Assembly: GCA_910576935.1 (NCBI GenBank)
Contig: CAJTKG010000010.1
Coordinates: forward strand, 1-64,000
Origin: an uncultured Muribaculaceae bacterium
Lineage (GTDB): Bacteria; Bacteroidota; Bacteroidia; Bacteroidales; Muribaculaceae
Length of the DNA: 64,000 nt
Reading direction: 5' to 3'
The notes below the pieces were generated by a model. The model was not told the origin of the DNA. It searched no databases and saw nothing but the letters and a program-made list of their open reading frames with translations. How positions within the stretch are numbered: position 1 is the first letter of the stretch; the number at the start of each line of letters is the position of its first letter. Of this stretch, positions 1 to 8,175 are shown one piece after another. A program made the position numbers and the translations under genes.

Positions 1-307
1 ACTACTTGGCAAAAAATATCGAAAACGGCTATAAATGAATAGAAGGCTAATTACATATAACTATCTGAAAACCATTGCGAATGGTTCTATTCATTTTCAT
101 GCGTTTTCATATCAATATCCCGGGTCCGGGTACGGATAATGACTGTTAATCACTCGATTTTCAGTCATTATTTCTTTTATTTTGATAATGTATGCCCCGA
201 ACTATCCTGTCGGTAAATTTTTAGTTAAAGTATATTATTCTATCGTAAATATCGTTTGTTTTCATATGTGATTTATTGAAGATGAGTACCTTCGCATTAA
301 AAATCAT
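1..307. other. intergenic region with a nested inverted repeat
   Basis: No convincing gene lies here. Three plus-strand frames are open from the window edge for 11-14 codons (stops ending at 34, 38 and 42), so the tail of an upstream gene could be present, but the frame cannot be decided. Positions 35-44 and 85-94 are perfect 10-bp inverted complements, and a tighter hairpin (70-76 with 80-86, 3-base loop) sits inside the right half. There is no clean T-run after it, so it may be a terminator remnant or a regulatory hairpin. A near-consensus -7 box (TACCTTCG, 287-294) lies just before the next gene. Confidence 0.4.
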
Positions 308-913
308 ATGAAAAAACTTCTGATAATCACTATAACCTTCATATGCTCGACAGTGGCGGGTGCGATGCAACCATGTCGCGGCTATCGCGGATTTATAGAT
401 TCAAGCAACTTGCTTGATCTGAACTTCGGTTTCCTTGCCGGCAGCCCCGGCGACTCACATGTCTTTACGGGTTTCACAACGAGCCACGGATATCAATTAA
501 ATAATTGGCTGTATGTTGGCGCCGGCACGGGATTTGTCTATAATCTTAATTGGAAAAAACTTGAGGAGGTCCATTATAACGACAAAAGCAGATATGTGAT
601 ACCCGTCTTCGCCGAGGTGCGCTTTGACGCTCGATGGAATCGATTCATACCATACTTTTCGGCTCAGATAGGCGCCAATGTTGCCGAGCGTGGAGGCATG
701 TATTTTTCTCCGACAGTCGGTTATCGCTTTAACTGGGGAAGAAAATCAGCGATCAATTTCGGCGTAGGTACCACAATCTACGGCAATACGTGTTCATACT
801 TAGAACACACCTGTCTGCCCGACGGCGGACACATCGATGTCGCAAAGACCCGCCATAACGGCAACGTGGTCTCTTTTACCGCACGCTTGGGCTTTGAGTT
901 CCAGTTAAAGTAG
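308..913 (+). CDS. outer-membrane beta-barrel protein (small porin-like family)
   Basis: A 201-residue exported protein. Residues 1-19 form a signal peptide (MKK start, hydrophobic core, cleavage near AGA). The rest is glycine- and aromatic-rich with alternating hydrophobic residues and ends in a short strand finishing FEFQLK, as expected of an 8-strand outer-membrane barrel. It resembles the OmpX/PorT-type barrels common in Bacteroidales, whose ligands are mostly unknown. It stands alone upstream of the CorC/HlyC gene with an 86-base gap. Two related-looking barrels lie at 3169-3825 and 4273-4920. Only the fold and location can be supported, not a substrate. Confidence 0.7.
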   Translation: MKKLLIITITFICSTVAGAMQPCRGYRGFIDSSNLLDLNFGFLAGSPGDSHVFTGFTTSHGYQLNNWLYVGAGTGFVYNLNWKKLEEVHYNDKSRYVIPVFAEVRFDARWNRFIPYFSAQIGANVAERGGMYFSPTVGYRFNWGRKSAINFGVGTTIYGNTCSYLEHTCLPDGGHIDVAKTRHNGNVVSFTARLGFEFQLK

Positions 914-999
914 GGTTGATTGAAACAATCGAGTGGGAGTGGATGTTGTTATGATATCGACAGTACACATTATGCCTGTCTGTATTTCACAGCCCTCAT

Positions 1000-2292
1000 A
1001 TGGACGACATTCTAATCATTGTAATTCTCATATTGCTCAACGGCGTGTTCTCTATGTCTGAGATGGCGCTTGTATCTGTACGTAAATCTCGTCTGGCGAC
1101 CGACGCACGTCAAGGCAGCCCCGGAGCGAAAGCGGCTCTTAAACTCACCGACGACCCTGACAGGTTTCTTTCGACGGTGCAGATAGGCATAACGCTTATA
1201 GGTATTCTGACGGGTCTCTATTCGGGCAACGCTCTTGCAGACGATGTCGGCGACTTGCTCGCACGTGCGGGCTTACAGGCCCGTATGGCGCACACTCTCG
1301 GTCAGATTCTGATAGTGGCGGCCGTAACGTTTCTTTCTATCGTCGTCGGTGAACTTGTGCCCAAAAGAATAGGTCTCGCCGCGGCTGATACAGTATCAAA
1401 ACTGATTTCGCGACCGATGAGGCTGTTGTCTGTAGTATCGATGCCTGTCGTTTGGCTGCTGTCGGCTTCCACGGCCCTTATCGTCAAGGCGCTCGGTCTT
1501 GACACCCAAGCCAACAGAGTAACCGAAGAGGAAATCAGATCACTGATACGTCAGGGGGCAGACTCCGGCGAGGTAAAAGCAGTCGAACAGGATATCATGG
1601 AGCGAGTGCTCGTAATGGGCGATTTGCGTGTATCCGCCATCATGACGCCCAAGACCGACATCGCGACTATGCGTCTCGGCATGAATGCCGACGAAGTAAA
1701 GAACTTGCTTTCCGATGACATGCACAACTACTATCCTGTATATTGCACCGAGCATAAGAGCAAGGTCTGTGGCGTAGTCTCTCTCAAGCAACTTGTATTA
1801 AAGGTAAACAGCTCGGATTTCGCACTTGCAGACATAGTGACACAGCCCGAGTATTTCCCCGAGAGCATGAGTATATATGACGCGCTCGACAGGATGAAAG
1901 GACGTAATGTCCATTTCGCCATTGTATGCGACGAGTTCGGCGAAATGACAGGAGTGATCACGCCGGCCGATATTCTCGATGCTCTTGTCGGTGAAATATC
2001 GGCGTCGGCCGCCGAGACAGGTGTCGCACCGGCCGGCAGTGACGGCGTGTGGTCTGTCGACGCCGGCATACCCGTCTATGATTTCTTTACGGCGTTCAAG
2101 ATTGAAGATAGATACAAACCTGCGTCATATTCGACACTCGGCGGCCTTATCCTCGAAGAGCTGAGACATATACCGGTCAAAGGCGAGAAACTTGCCTGGA
2201 ACGGCATCGAATTTGAGATCGCATCGGTCGATGGCGCCAAGATCAGGAACGTATTGGTGAGATTGTCTGAAAACGCCGACCGGCAGTTATAA
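1000..2292 (+). CDS. CorC/HlyC-family membrane protein (CNNM + CBS pair + CorC_HlyC domain)
   Basis: A 430-residue inner-membrane protein of the hemolysin C/CorC (UPF0053) family, linked in other bacteria to Mg2+ or other cation efflux. The N-terminal 190 residues are the DUF21/CNNM membrane domain: a hydrophobic N-terminus, the SEMALVS motif near residue 20, and the TVQIGITLIGILTG segment near 60. A pair of CBS domains occupies roughly residues 205-335 (IMTPKTDI; VVCDEFGEMTGVIT). The C-terminal ~80 residues are the CorC_HlyC transporter-associated domain. Length is typical. The start follows a 57-base gap with no other ATG giving a better hydrophobic N-terminus. The transported ion cannot be told from sequence. 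Confidence 0.9.
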   Translation: MDDILIIVILILLNGVFSMSEMALVSVRKSRLATDARQGSPGAKAALKLTDDPDRFLSTVQIGITLIGILTGLYSGNALADDVGDLLARAGLQARMAHTLGQILIVAAVTFLSIVVGELVPKRIGLAAADTVSKLISRPMRLLSVVSMPVVWLLSASTALIVKALGLDTQANRVTEEEIRSLIRQGADSGEVKAVEQDIMERVLVMGDLRVSAIMTPKTDIATMRLGMNADEVKNLLSDDMHNYYPVYCTEHKSKVCGVVSLKQLVLKVNSSDFALADIVTQPEYFPESMSIYDALDRMKGRNVHFAIVCDEFGEMTGVITPADILDALVGEISASAAETGVAPAGSDGVWSVDAGIPVYDFFTAFKIEDRYKPASYSTLGGLILEELRHIPVKGEKLAWNGIEFEIASVDGAKIRNVLVRLSENADRQL

Positions 2293-2393
2293 TATTTTTT
2301 GAGTATTAATAAACTTTTTTGGCATTCGCTTGTCTCATAAATAGGTCGCGGCCTGCCGTCAGACCAAGTTAGGTATCATTAAAAAATTAATTT

Positions 2394-3092
2394 ATGAGAA
2401 AATTTATCGCTGAAGGAGTCGGAACGATGTTCCTGGTGCTCCTTGCCTGTGGAAGCGCTGTGCTTGCAGGGCCTAAGATCGGTGTGCTCGGCATCGGCCT
2501 GTGTTTCGGTCTCGTACTTCTGTGTCTTGTTTATTGCATAGGCAATATATCGGGCTGTCATGTCAATCCGGCCGTCTCGTTTGCCATGCTGCTGTCGGGA
2601 CGCATGAAATTCGGTGAGTTCTGCGGCTATGTCGTTTCGCAGCTTGTCGGCGCAGCTATCGGTGCCGGCTTCCTATACTGGTTTGTAAACATGGCCCCTG
2701 GTTTTGATTTCGGCGGCATCACCGGCAACGCATCTCTCGCGACAAACGTCATTCAACCGGGCGCCAATACCGGTATGGCTTTGGTAGCCGAATGTCTTCT
2801 GACATTCTTCTTTGTACTCATCGTACTCGGCGCCACTGACGCCCGCAAAGGCTTCGGCAAATTTGCCGGTCTGGCAATCGGTCTGGCACTCGGCCTTGTC
2901 AATATCGTCGGTATCACGGTCGACAACTGTTCGGTCAACCCGGCTCGTTCGTTCGGTCCCGCCCTGTGGAGTCCCGAAGCCTGGCCCGATTTCTGGATTA
3001 TGGTCGTCGGTCCGCTTGTAGGCGCAGCTATCGCCGCAATATGCTGGACGGTCATGACAGGCAGAAACAATCCGGATGCGATCGAAGGTTAA
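2394..3092 (+). CDS. aqpZ: aquaporin (MIP family channel)
   Basis: A 232-residue, six-helix major intrinsic protein. Both NPA motifs are present: NPA at residues 58-60 (after GCHV) and NPA at 182-184 followed by the conserved Arg185. Length matches bacterial AqpZ. Alignment by eye to E. coli AqpZ puts Phe38, Asn170, Cys179 and Arg185 at the selectivity-filter positions, where AqpZ has Phe, His, Thr and Arg. The His-to-Asn change is unusual for a strict water channel and leaves room for other small neutral solutes. It is a monocistronic gene with its own downstream terminator (3126-3166). Confidence 0.9.
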   Translation: MRKFIAEGVGTMFLVLLACGSAVLAGPKIGVLGIGLCFGLVLLCLVYCIGNISGCHVNPAVSFAMLLSGRMKFGEFCGYVVSQLVGAAIGAGFLYWFVNMAPGFDFGGITGNASLATNVIQPGANTGMALVAECLLTFFFVLIVLGATDARKGFGKFAGLAIGLALGLVNIVGITVDNCSVNPARSFGPALWSPEAWPDFWIMVVGPLVGAAIAAICWTVMTGRNNPDAIEG

Positions 3093-3125
3093 TCACATAT
3101 AGAAGAATAAGTATACTCCATGACG

Positions 3126-3166
3126 CAAGCCGGTGTGAATGTAGATCAACACCGGCTTGATTTTGT
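3126..3166 (+). terminator. intrinsic terminator after aquaporin gene
   Basis: An 11-bp perfect stem (3126-3136 with 3149-3159), GC-rich in the middle, with a 12-base loop and then ATTTTGTT on the plus strand. It lies between convergent genes and best serves the aquaporin transcript. Confidence 0.75.
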
Positions 3167-3168
3167 TC

Positions 3169-3825
3169 TTAGAAATAATAAGTCAGTCCGAGCGAAACAC
3201 GGTTCTCACGAAATGACATTCCTTTGGCCTTGAGAAGGTCGGTGATGCCGAATTCAGCTTCGACCGAGACCATGAAATTATCGATGGGACACCCTGCTCC
3301 GATCTTCCAGCCACAGTCAAAACGACGTTGGCCACGGAAGAGGTCAAGATCGTCAAGACCGTCAGCCTTTGAATCGATATCGATTTTGCCGGCAAAAGCA
3401 TAACTCAATACCGGTCCGGTGAAGATACATAGCCCGACACGTTCGTTAATGCCAAAGACAGAGCCAACGACAACGGGCACTCTCACTCCAAGTTTATAAA
3501 GTCCGGGATCTGTCTCTACCGCATCACCCGAGTTGTCGGTGATGATGAGATCTTTATATGAATAATCTTCATAGAAGAGGGAGACGCCGGGTTCGAGGTA
3601 GACGTTGCCGCCAAGATCTATGTTACAGACTCCGCCGACAGTGAAACCGTAGCCGGGGCGATACATGGTCAGCGACACATCGTCGCCTTTCCATTTTCCC
3701 GGAAGTTCGACGTCAACCGAGGCTTTGACGCCCCAGGTTACACGCTTGTAATCTTCTGTCTGACAATAAGCTTTGGTCGTACAGACAACAGCAGCCAAAA
3801 GCAATGCGATGATTGTGCGTTTCAT
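3169..3825 (-). CDS. outer-membrane beta-barrel protein
   Basis: A 218-residue exported barrel protein. It has a signal peptide (residues 1-21, cleavage near CQT), then repeated amphipathic strands with glycine/aromatic turns (GVKASVDVELPG, GYGFTVGGVC, YLEPGVSLFYED), and ends with the outer-membrane-type terminal strand RVSLGLTYYF, whose last residue is Phe. It fits the PorT/OmpW-like outer membrane beta-barrel group of Bacteroidales. It converges with the aquaporin gene and diverges from the ABM-domain gene. It resembles the protein at 4273-4920 in length and layout. Ligand unknown. Confidence 0.75.
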   Translation of the reverse strand: MKRTIIALLLAAVVCTTKAYCQTEDYKRVTWGVKASVDVELPGKWKGDDVSLTMYRPGYGFTVGGVCNIDLGGNVYLEPGVSLFYEDYSYKDLIITDNSGDAVETDPGLYKLGVRVPVVVGSVFGINERVGLCIFTGPVLSYAFAGKIDIDSKADGLDDLDLFRGQRRFDCGWKIGAGCPIDNFMVSVEAEFGITDLLKAKGMSFRENRVSLGLTYYF

Positions 3826-3896
3826 TTTTACGTTATATTGATTTGTTATAATTCTATAACGCTTGAAATTGATTCTTTATTGTCGTCGGGAATGCG

Positions 3897-3904
3897 TATA
3901 TTTG
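3897..3904 (+). promoter_or_regulatory. -7 box (TATATTTG) for the ABM-domain gene
   Basis: Perfect match to Bacteroidetes TAnnTTTG, 24 bases before the ATG at 3929. A TTG at 3869-3871 is 25 bases upstream of it, a little too far for a standard -33 element. Confidence 0.5.
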
Positions 3905-3928
3905 ACGGTTAATTAAAATAAAAAAATT

Positions 3929-4204
3929 ATGCTTAGACTAAATTGTTTTATCTGCGTGGAGGCCAACCGTCGTGCCGAAGTGCTCGAAGCCGCCCGACGA
4001 CTGACCGCCGTCTCATTGACTCAGGACGGCTGTATCGCTTACGATGTTTTTGAAAGCGCAACGCGCCATGATGTACTGCTCATCTGCGAAACTTGGCGCG
4101 ATGAGGCCACACTCAAAGCCCATAGCGACTCTGAGGTTTTCGTCAAAGAAGTCGGGCTGATGCGCTCTCTTGCCGAAATGAAACTCGAGACATTCGAGTT
4201 CTAA
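3929..4204 (+). CDS. ABM-domain protein (YgiN-like quinol/antibiotic biosynthesis monooxygenase)
   Basis: A 91-residue single-domain protein of the dimeric alpha/beta barrel ABM family. The typical core is visible: a first strand (LNCFICVEAN), the helix that follows, the central strand pair (GCIAYDVFES and VLLICETWRDE), then the helix motif LKAHSDSEVF and a last strand. In this family the E-x-W segment and following helix His line the pocket. Members act as cofactor-free monooxygenases on quinols or as stress-related small enzymes, and many have no known substrate. Cytoplasmic and monocistronic with its own -7 box. The family call is firm; the reaction is not. Confidence 0.8.
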   Translation: MLRLNCFICVEANRRAEVLEAARRLTAVSLTQDGCIAYDVFESATRHDVLLICETWRDEATLKAHSDSEVFVKEVGLMRSLAEMKLETFEF

Positions 4205-4272
4205 CACCCTTATGGTGCCGCGTAGGGCGACACTATCGCTGAAGCCATAGCCCTATTATACGAGCCGTGGCT

Positions 4273-4920
4273 TCAAAAGTTATAGCCGACACCTAACGAA
4301 ATCTCGGCGCGTTTCAAATGGCTTTCTTTGCCAACTTCGAAGCGGTCGGTCATACCGAGGTTTGACAGACCGTATACACCTTCGAGGTGTATATGCCAGC
4401 GTTTGAAAAAATCAGCACCTACGCCGAGAGCCCAGCCGATCTCCATACCCGATGTCGTGAATTTTTCATCTATGTGCACGGGCTTGCCGCCAATGATGTC
4501 ATCGCATATCATCCTTGAGGCGAAGTTGAAGTATAGGTGCGGACCGGTGTAGACATTGAGTGCCACCACGCTGTTTTTGAATATACGCAGACCGAAATCA
4601 AGCGGCAGTCTGATGCCGAGATTACGTATTCTGCCGTCGAACGTGTGGGGGTTATATTTGTTCTCGGTCGTGCCGTCGAGTTTGATATTGTCGAGATAAA
4701 ACATCAGGCCGGTCTGGAAAAATGTCTTCTTGCCGAAAGGAGCATAGTAGACCACACCGACAGAGAATCCCGATCCCCACCCTGTTACCTCTGTGACTGT
4801 GGTTGAAGTGGTCATATTATAAGCGGCTCTCACGCCAAAGTGTGCATTATCCTGAGCAACAGCCGGTAATGAGGCGAATATGGCAATAATTGCCACCGTC
4901 AATAGTTTTAATGATTTCAT
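4273..4920 (-). CDS. outer-membrane beta-barrel protein
   Basis: A 215-residue exported barrel. The ATG at 4920 was chosen because it begins a proper signal peptide (MKSLKLLTVAIIAIFASLP, cleavage after AVA) and sits 31 bases after a full promoter. The frame is open for 22 more codons upstream, but those overlap that promoter. The mature part has barrel-type alternation (HFGVRAAYNMT, GFSVGVVYYAP, FQTGLMFYLDN) and ends LGVGYNF with a terminal Phe. It is close in architecture to the 3169-3825 barrel, so the two are probably paralogues. Function unknown. Confidence 0.75.
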   Translation of the reverse strand: MKSLKLLTVAIIAIFASLPAVAQDNAHFGVRAAYNMTTSTTVTEVTGWGSGFSVGVVYYAPFGKKTFFQTGLMFYLDNIKLDGTTENKYNPHTFDGRIRNLGIRLPLDFGLRIFKNSVVALNVYTGPHLYFNFASRMICDDIIGGKPVHIDEKFTTSGMEIGWALGVGADFFKRWHIHLEGVYGLSNLGMTDRFEVGKESHLKRAEISLGVGYNF

Positions 4921-4951
4921 GGTTTGAAATGTTATCGGTTTATAGATAGCC

Positions 4952-4983
4952 CAAAGATATAAATAAATATCAACATAATACAA
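4952..4983 (-). promoter_or_regulatory. promoter of the 4273-4920 barrel gene
   Basis: On the minus strand, TATCTTTG (4952-4959) matches the Bacteroidetes -7 consensus and is preceded at 21 bases by TTG (4981-4983), the -33 core. The start codon follows 31 bases downstream. Confidence 0.7.
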
Positions 4984-5030
4984 CATATGTTTTATTATTT
5001 ATTCAAAAACACAATCTATGAAGTTTTAAT

Positions 5031-5849
5031 TTAAAACGCTTCGGGCATTCTCATTAACGGTGGCGGTAGTGTGGGGTTTGAGTAGGTGTCGCTCTTAACT
5101 GTAGATCTGATAATCTGATAGAGCATACCACCGACATCTACGCCTATCGAATGTTGACCGGAAATTTTGAAATACGGTATAACCATCGGTTGAGTCTCCC
5201 ATCGGCCTGTCACCATCGAACGATAGCTCTGTACACCGGCTTTGACACCCCACCTGTCACTAAAGCCATAGTCGACATAAGCACCGACGGTCGGGATATT
5301 AATATATCCGGCCATAGCGGGCGACTGCGCCCGCAGCGGAGTATAGTAGCTGCCGAAGATTGTGACACTCAGTCTGTCAGAAGCATGATAAGTGACCGAG
5401 CCGCCATAGCCATAAGAGTTAGACATCCCTCTGAAATATCCATATTTCAAAGCTTCGGCATAGGCTGATATCGTTAACCGACCCAATCTCTGCCCGAAAG
5501 TCAGGCGTCCGCTCTCGACAGCCATGAACCCGGGCATGGCATCGGTGTCGGCTGACACATATAACCCGCCACCTTGCCATTGAAAAACATAAGGACTTGT
5601 CACGAATCGGCCGCTAAAGCTATAATCATTGGCCGGATAGCTTCTGCCGAGGTAAGATGCAGGCGTCGCGAAATAACACATCGCATCAGGCAACTCTTCG
5701 ACAGGACGCCAGGGCCGCAATGCCGATTCCACTTTGGTCGCCTGCTCACGGACCTTTACAGTATCTGATGTCTCGGTCTGTGCAGTTGCCGCCGGAGCAA
5801 GTGAGGCACAAAGTATTGATATGATGATGATCATGTTACGCATTTTCAT
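5031..5849 (-). CDS. exported protein, probable outer-membrane barrel of unknown function
   Basis: A 272-residue protein with a signal peptide (residues 1-23, cleavage near AATAQ). The mature N-terminus (about 25-75) is soluble-looking and proline-rich (LRPWRPVEELPDAMCYF). From about residue 80 on there are alternating strands rich in Gly, Tyr and Ser (VFQWQGGGLYVSAD, YGYGGSVTYHASD, SVTIFGSYYTP, GAYVDYGFSDRWGVKAGVQSY), which suggests a beta-barrel. Its end (PPPLMRMPEAF) is not a standard terminal strand. I do not recognise a named family. Two -7-like boxes (5891-5898 and 5908-5915 on the minus strand) lie upstream. Confidence 0.55.
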   Translation of the reverse strand: MKMRNMIIIISILCASLAPAATAQTETSDTVKVREQATKVESALRPWRPVEELPDAMCYFATPASYLGRSYPANDYSFSGRFVTSPYVFQWQGGGLYVSADTDAMPGFMAVESGRLTFGQRLGRLTISAYAEALKYGYFRGMSNSYGYGGSVTYHASDRLSVTIFGSYYTPLRAQSPAMAGYINIPTVGAYVDYGFSDRWGVKAGVQSYRSMVTGRWETQPMVIPYFKISGQHSIGVDVGGMLYQIIRSTVKSDTYSNPTLPPPLMRMPEAF

Positions 5850-5981
5850 GACAAGCGAAGATATGATTTGTTTCTATAACCGCGGCTCTGCAAAGTTATT
5901 ATTTTTTCAAAGGTAAAGTTACGAAATTACATCGGTTATGCCAACTTTATCACATAATTTGATTTTCGGCCTGAGACACTG

Positions 5982-8021
5982 TCATTTACCTGTGCCGAAA
6001 CGGTATGTATCTATTGTGGTATTTTTGGGCTTGAAGCCGTTGAAACGCCATATGAATGTAAGTTTGAGATTGCGGGTCATATCCTTGACCTTCATTTTGT
6101 AGTCCTGCCCGGCATGATCGATTGTCATCGTCGGCGACCAACTGTTGAATATGTCATCGGCTTTAAGGTCAAGCTCACAGCTTTGTTTCTTTCCGAATCG
6201 CCATTTGACGCCGGCATCGACTTTCCACATGTCGGAGAGATTGGCTATGCCTTGCAACGAAGGAGAAATATAGCTGACGTCAAGAGACAAGGATACAGGA
6301 CTGCTCTGACTGAACTTGAAGGTATTGCCAAGTTCTCCATAGAAAATCCATTTGCTATTGTCAAAACTGATGTCATGGAAATTGTCGGCTTTTTCTCGTT
6401 GATTGAACACGTTGGCAGTAGCTGTGGCATTCCAGATATATCCCACGCCAAAAGGAGCGTGGAGATTAAGGCCAATCACACGCTTGTAGTTCATGTTGAT
6501 AGTCTGATATATTAGATTAAGGGCATCAGGCGACTGGTACGGTAATTGCACAGTCGCTTTGTCGCCATACTGGAAATAGAGTGTCGCCACATATTTCTGT
6601 CTCAGGATATAGTTTAACTGAGCATCATATTGAATATACGGCTGTAAGGCAGGATTGCCAATTACTGTCGAGTAGTCGTTGATATGGCTTGTGCCACCAT
6701 GAAGTTCCCAATATGACGGATATATCCGTTGAGTATCGAAATTAAGCTGAAAAATACTTTTAAGAGTCTTGTAATATGTGGCTCCGAGCTGAGGAATGAA
6801 ATTCCAGCTGTGCCGATACTTATTGTGATAATATTCGCCCTTTGCCGACGCGTTGAACGACAGTCCCCAGTCGAATGACCGCTGAGTTCCTGCATAAAAA
6901 CTCGCCACGTCTTCGTTTAGAATGTCGTCAAAATCGGGATTTTCAGATATTAAACCATAGTATTGTGAGCTATGGTCTTCTGAATGTTGATATTCGGCTC
7001 CATAATTCAATTGCCACTTGCCAAACTGATGCTGTTGGTCGATATATAGGTGATAACGATTGATTTCCTGACTGGTTTCAGAGCCAAGCAGATAATCCGT
7101 TCCCTTAAATAGCGATTGTGAACGATTTTCGGAGTATCGGGTATAGTCGCCTCCTATTGTCGTGCCGAACGGTGCGGTATAGCGTAAGGCTATATTATGA
7201 TAATTTACGGGCGACAACATATTATAGGCATTTGTAAAGTCTCCAAGAGTACCGGATGACAGACCCCAGCTTTTTGAATCGGAGATTATCTGACCGTTGT
7301 AAGTGAATTTGAGTGTTTTCCATGAGGCTGAGGCAAATATGGTATTGCTCCAGTTATGACTGATGCGACGCATATCGTCCTCAATCATTGTATGCTGACC
7401 GTTGTGGAGATGATTGGACCAAGTTTCCTCTCGCTTCCATGATTTTGTTCTTGAAAGCCCATAGTTCAAATCGAAAGTCCAGTCCTTTACGGCGTAAGTG
7501 GCGGCAAGACCACCGCCATACGAGCCATAGTGTGCCTGATTGTATCCGGCTCTGACCTGTCCCTGCAAGCCGTCGAGAGGCTTGGGCGTTTTCAGTATCA
7601 CGTTGATTACGGTGCCATTGACATGATACTTAGCCGGAGCTGAATACATAATCTCGACATTTTTTAGTCTATCAACAGGCGTGGTGTAAAGAAGCTGATA
7701 TAAATTCTGGAGCGGCATATTGGTTAGTTCGCCATTGAGAATGATGGTGACGTTTGATGCTCCCGTGAGCCATATCATACCGTTGTTGTTTGTCACTCCC
7801 GGCATATAACCGAGGGCTTCAAGAATGTTTGTGACAGGCTTATCCTTTATTATGGCAGGGAGGTCAACGACCATTACGCCATCTTCGCCCTTGACTTGAG
7901 GTTTTTCTCCTTTTACAACTATCTCATTTAGTTCTCGTGTTGAAAGAGTGTCTATTGCCTCGGATTGGGCATGAACGTCTATAAATGTCAGTAATGTTAC
8001 GAAAAGGATTGTCTTTCTCAT
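5982..8021 (-). CDS. large outer-membrane beta-barrel protein with plug domain (TonB-receptor-like)
   Basis: A 679-residue outer-membrane protein. The signal peptide (1-18) is followed by a plug-like domain at about 30-150 (ELNEIVVKGEKPQVKGEDGV, GYMPGVTNNNGMIWL, TIILNGELTNM, VEIMYSAPAKYHVNGTVINVILK), then a ~22-strand barrel to the C-terminus. It matches the Bacteroidetes 'outer membrane beta-barrel family' related to TonB-dependent receptors. There is no N-terminal carboxypeptidase-like repeat and no SusD partner. It is divergent from, and probably controlled by, the two-component system starting at 8176. The last residues (GTGK) follow the strand LTFIWRFNGF. Substrate unknown; a peptide, metal or antimicrobial ligand is possible. 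Confidence 0.75.
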   Translation of the reverse strand: MRKTILFVTLLTFIDVHAQSEAIDTLSTRELNEIVVKGEKPQVKGEDGVMVVDLPAIIKDKPVTNILEALGYMPGVTNNNGMIWLTGASNVTIILNGELTNMPLQNLYQLLYTTPVDRLKNVEIMYSAPAKYHVNGTVINVILKTPKPLDGLQGQVRAGYNQAHYGSYGGGLAATYAVKDWTFDLNYGLSRTKSWKREETWSNHLHNGQHTMIEDDMRRISHNWSNTIFASASWKTLKFTYNGQIISDSKSWGLSSGTLGDFTNAYNMLSPVNYHNIALRYTAPFGTTIGGDYTRYSENRSQSLFKGTDYLLGSETSQEINRYHLYIDQQHQFGKWQLNYGAEYQHSEDHSSQYYGLISENPDFDDILNEDVASFYAGTQRSFDWGLSFNASAKGEYYHNKYRHSWNFIPQLGATYYKTLKSIFQLNFDTQRIYPSYWELHGGTSHINDYSTVIGNPALQPYIQYDAQLNYILRQKYVATLYFQYGDKATVQLPYQSPDALNLIYQTINMNYKRVIGLNLHAPFGVGYIWNATATANVFNQREKADNFHDISFDNSKWIFYGELGNTFKFSQSSPVSLSLDVSYISPSLQGIANLSDMWKVDAGVKWRFGKKQSCELDLKADDIFNSWSPTMTIDHAGQDYKMKVKDMTRNLKLTFIWRFNGFKPKNTTIDTYRFGTGK

Positions 8022-8046
8022 TACAATATCGGTTTTATTTCTACAG

Positions 8047-8054
8047 CAAAATTA
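8047..8054 (-). promoter_or_regulatory. -7 box (TAATTTTG) for the 5982-8021 barrel gene
   Basis: Perfect TAnnTTTG on the minus strand, 25 bases upstream of the start codon. No well-spaced TTG is present, which fits a promoter needing an activator such as the adjacent response regulator (inference). Confidence 0.5.
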
Positions 8055-8163
8055 CGGCTACCTACGGCCAATGCAGCCATGACCAACCTTATTTAGTCTT
8101 AACCACTCCCTTATTTAATCTTAAATCAGAACTTGCATAATCCACTGTATGACGGATTATCAG

Positions 8164-8171
8164 TAATTTTG
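8164..8171 (+). promoter_or_regulatory. -7 box (TAATTTTG) abutting the kinase start codon
   Basis: Perfect TAnnTTTG with only four bases between its last G and the ATG at 8176. If used, transcription would begin at or next to the start codon, giving a leaderless mRNA. Confidence 0.5.
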
Positions 8172-8175
8172 CTAT

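Noticed and set aside
2319..2334. Sigma-54-like element (TTGGCATTCGCTTG) before the aquaporin gene
   Set aside because: The GG-to-TTG spacing is one base shorter than sigma-54 tolerates, and A-C after GGC is changed.
4240..4275. Terminator between the ABM gene and the barrel gene (TGAAGCCA/TGGCTTCA)
   Set aside because: The 8-bp arms are real but neither strand has a following T-run, and the repeat overlaps the barrel gene's stop codon.
4921..4986. 22-codon upstream extension of the barrel protein at 4273-4920
   Set aside because: It runs over the -7 box and would place a second hydrophobic stretch before the signal peptide.
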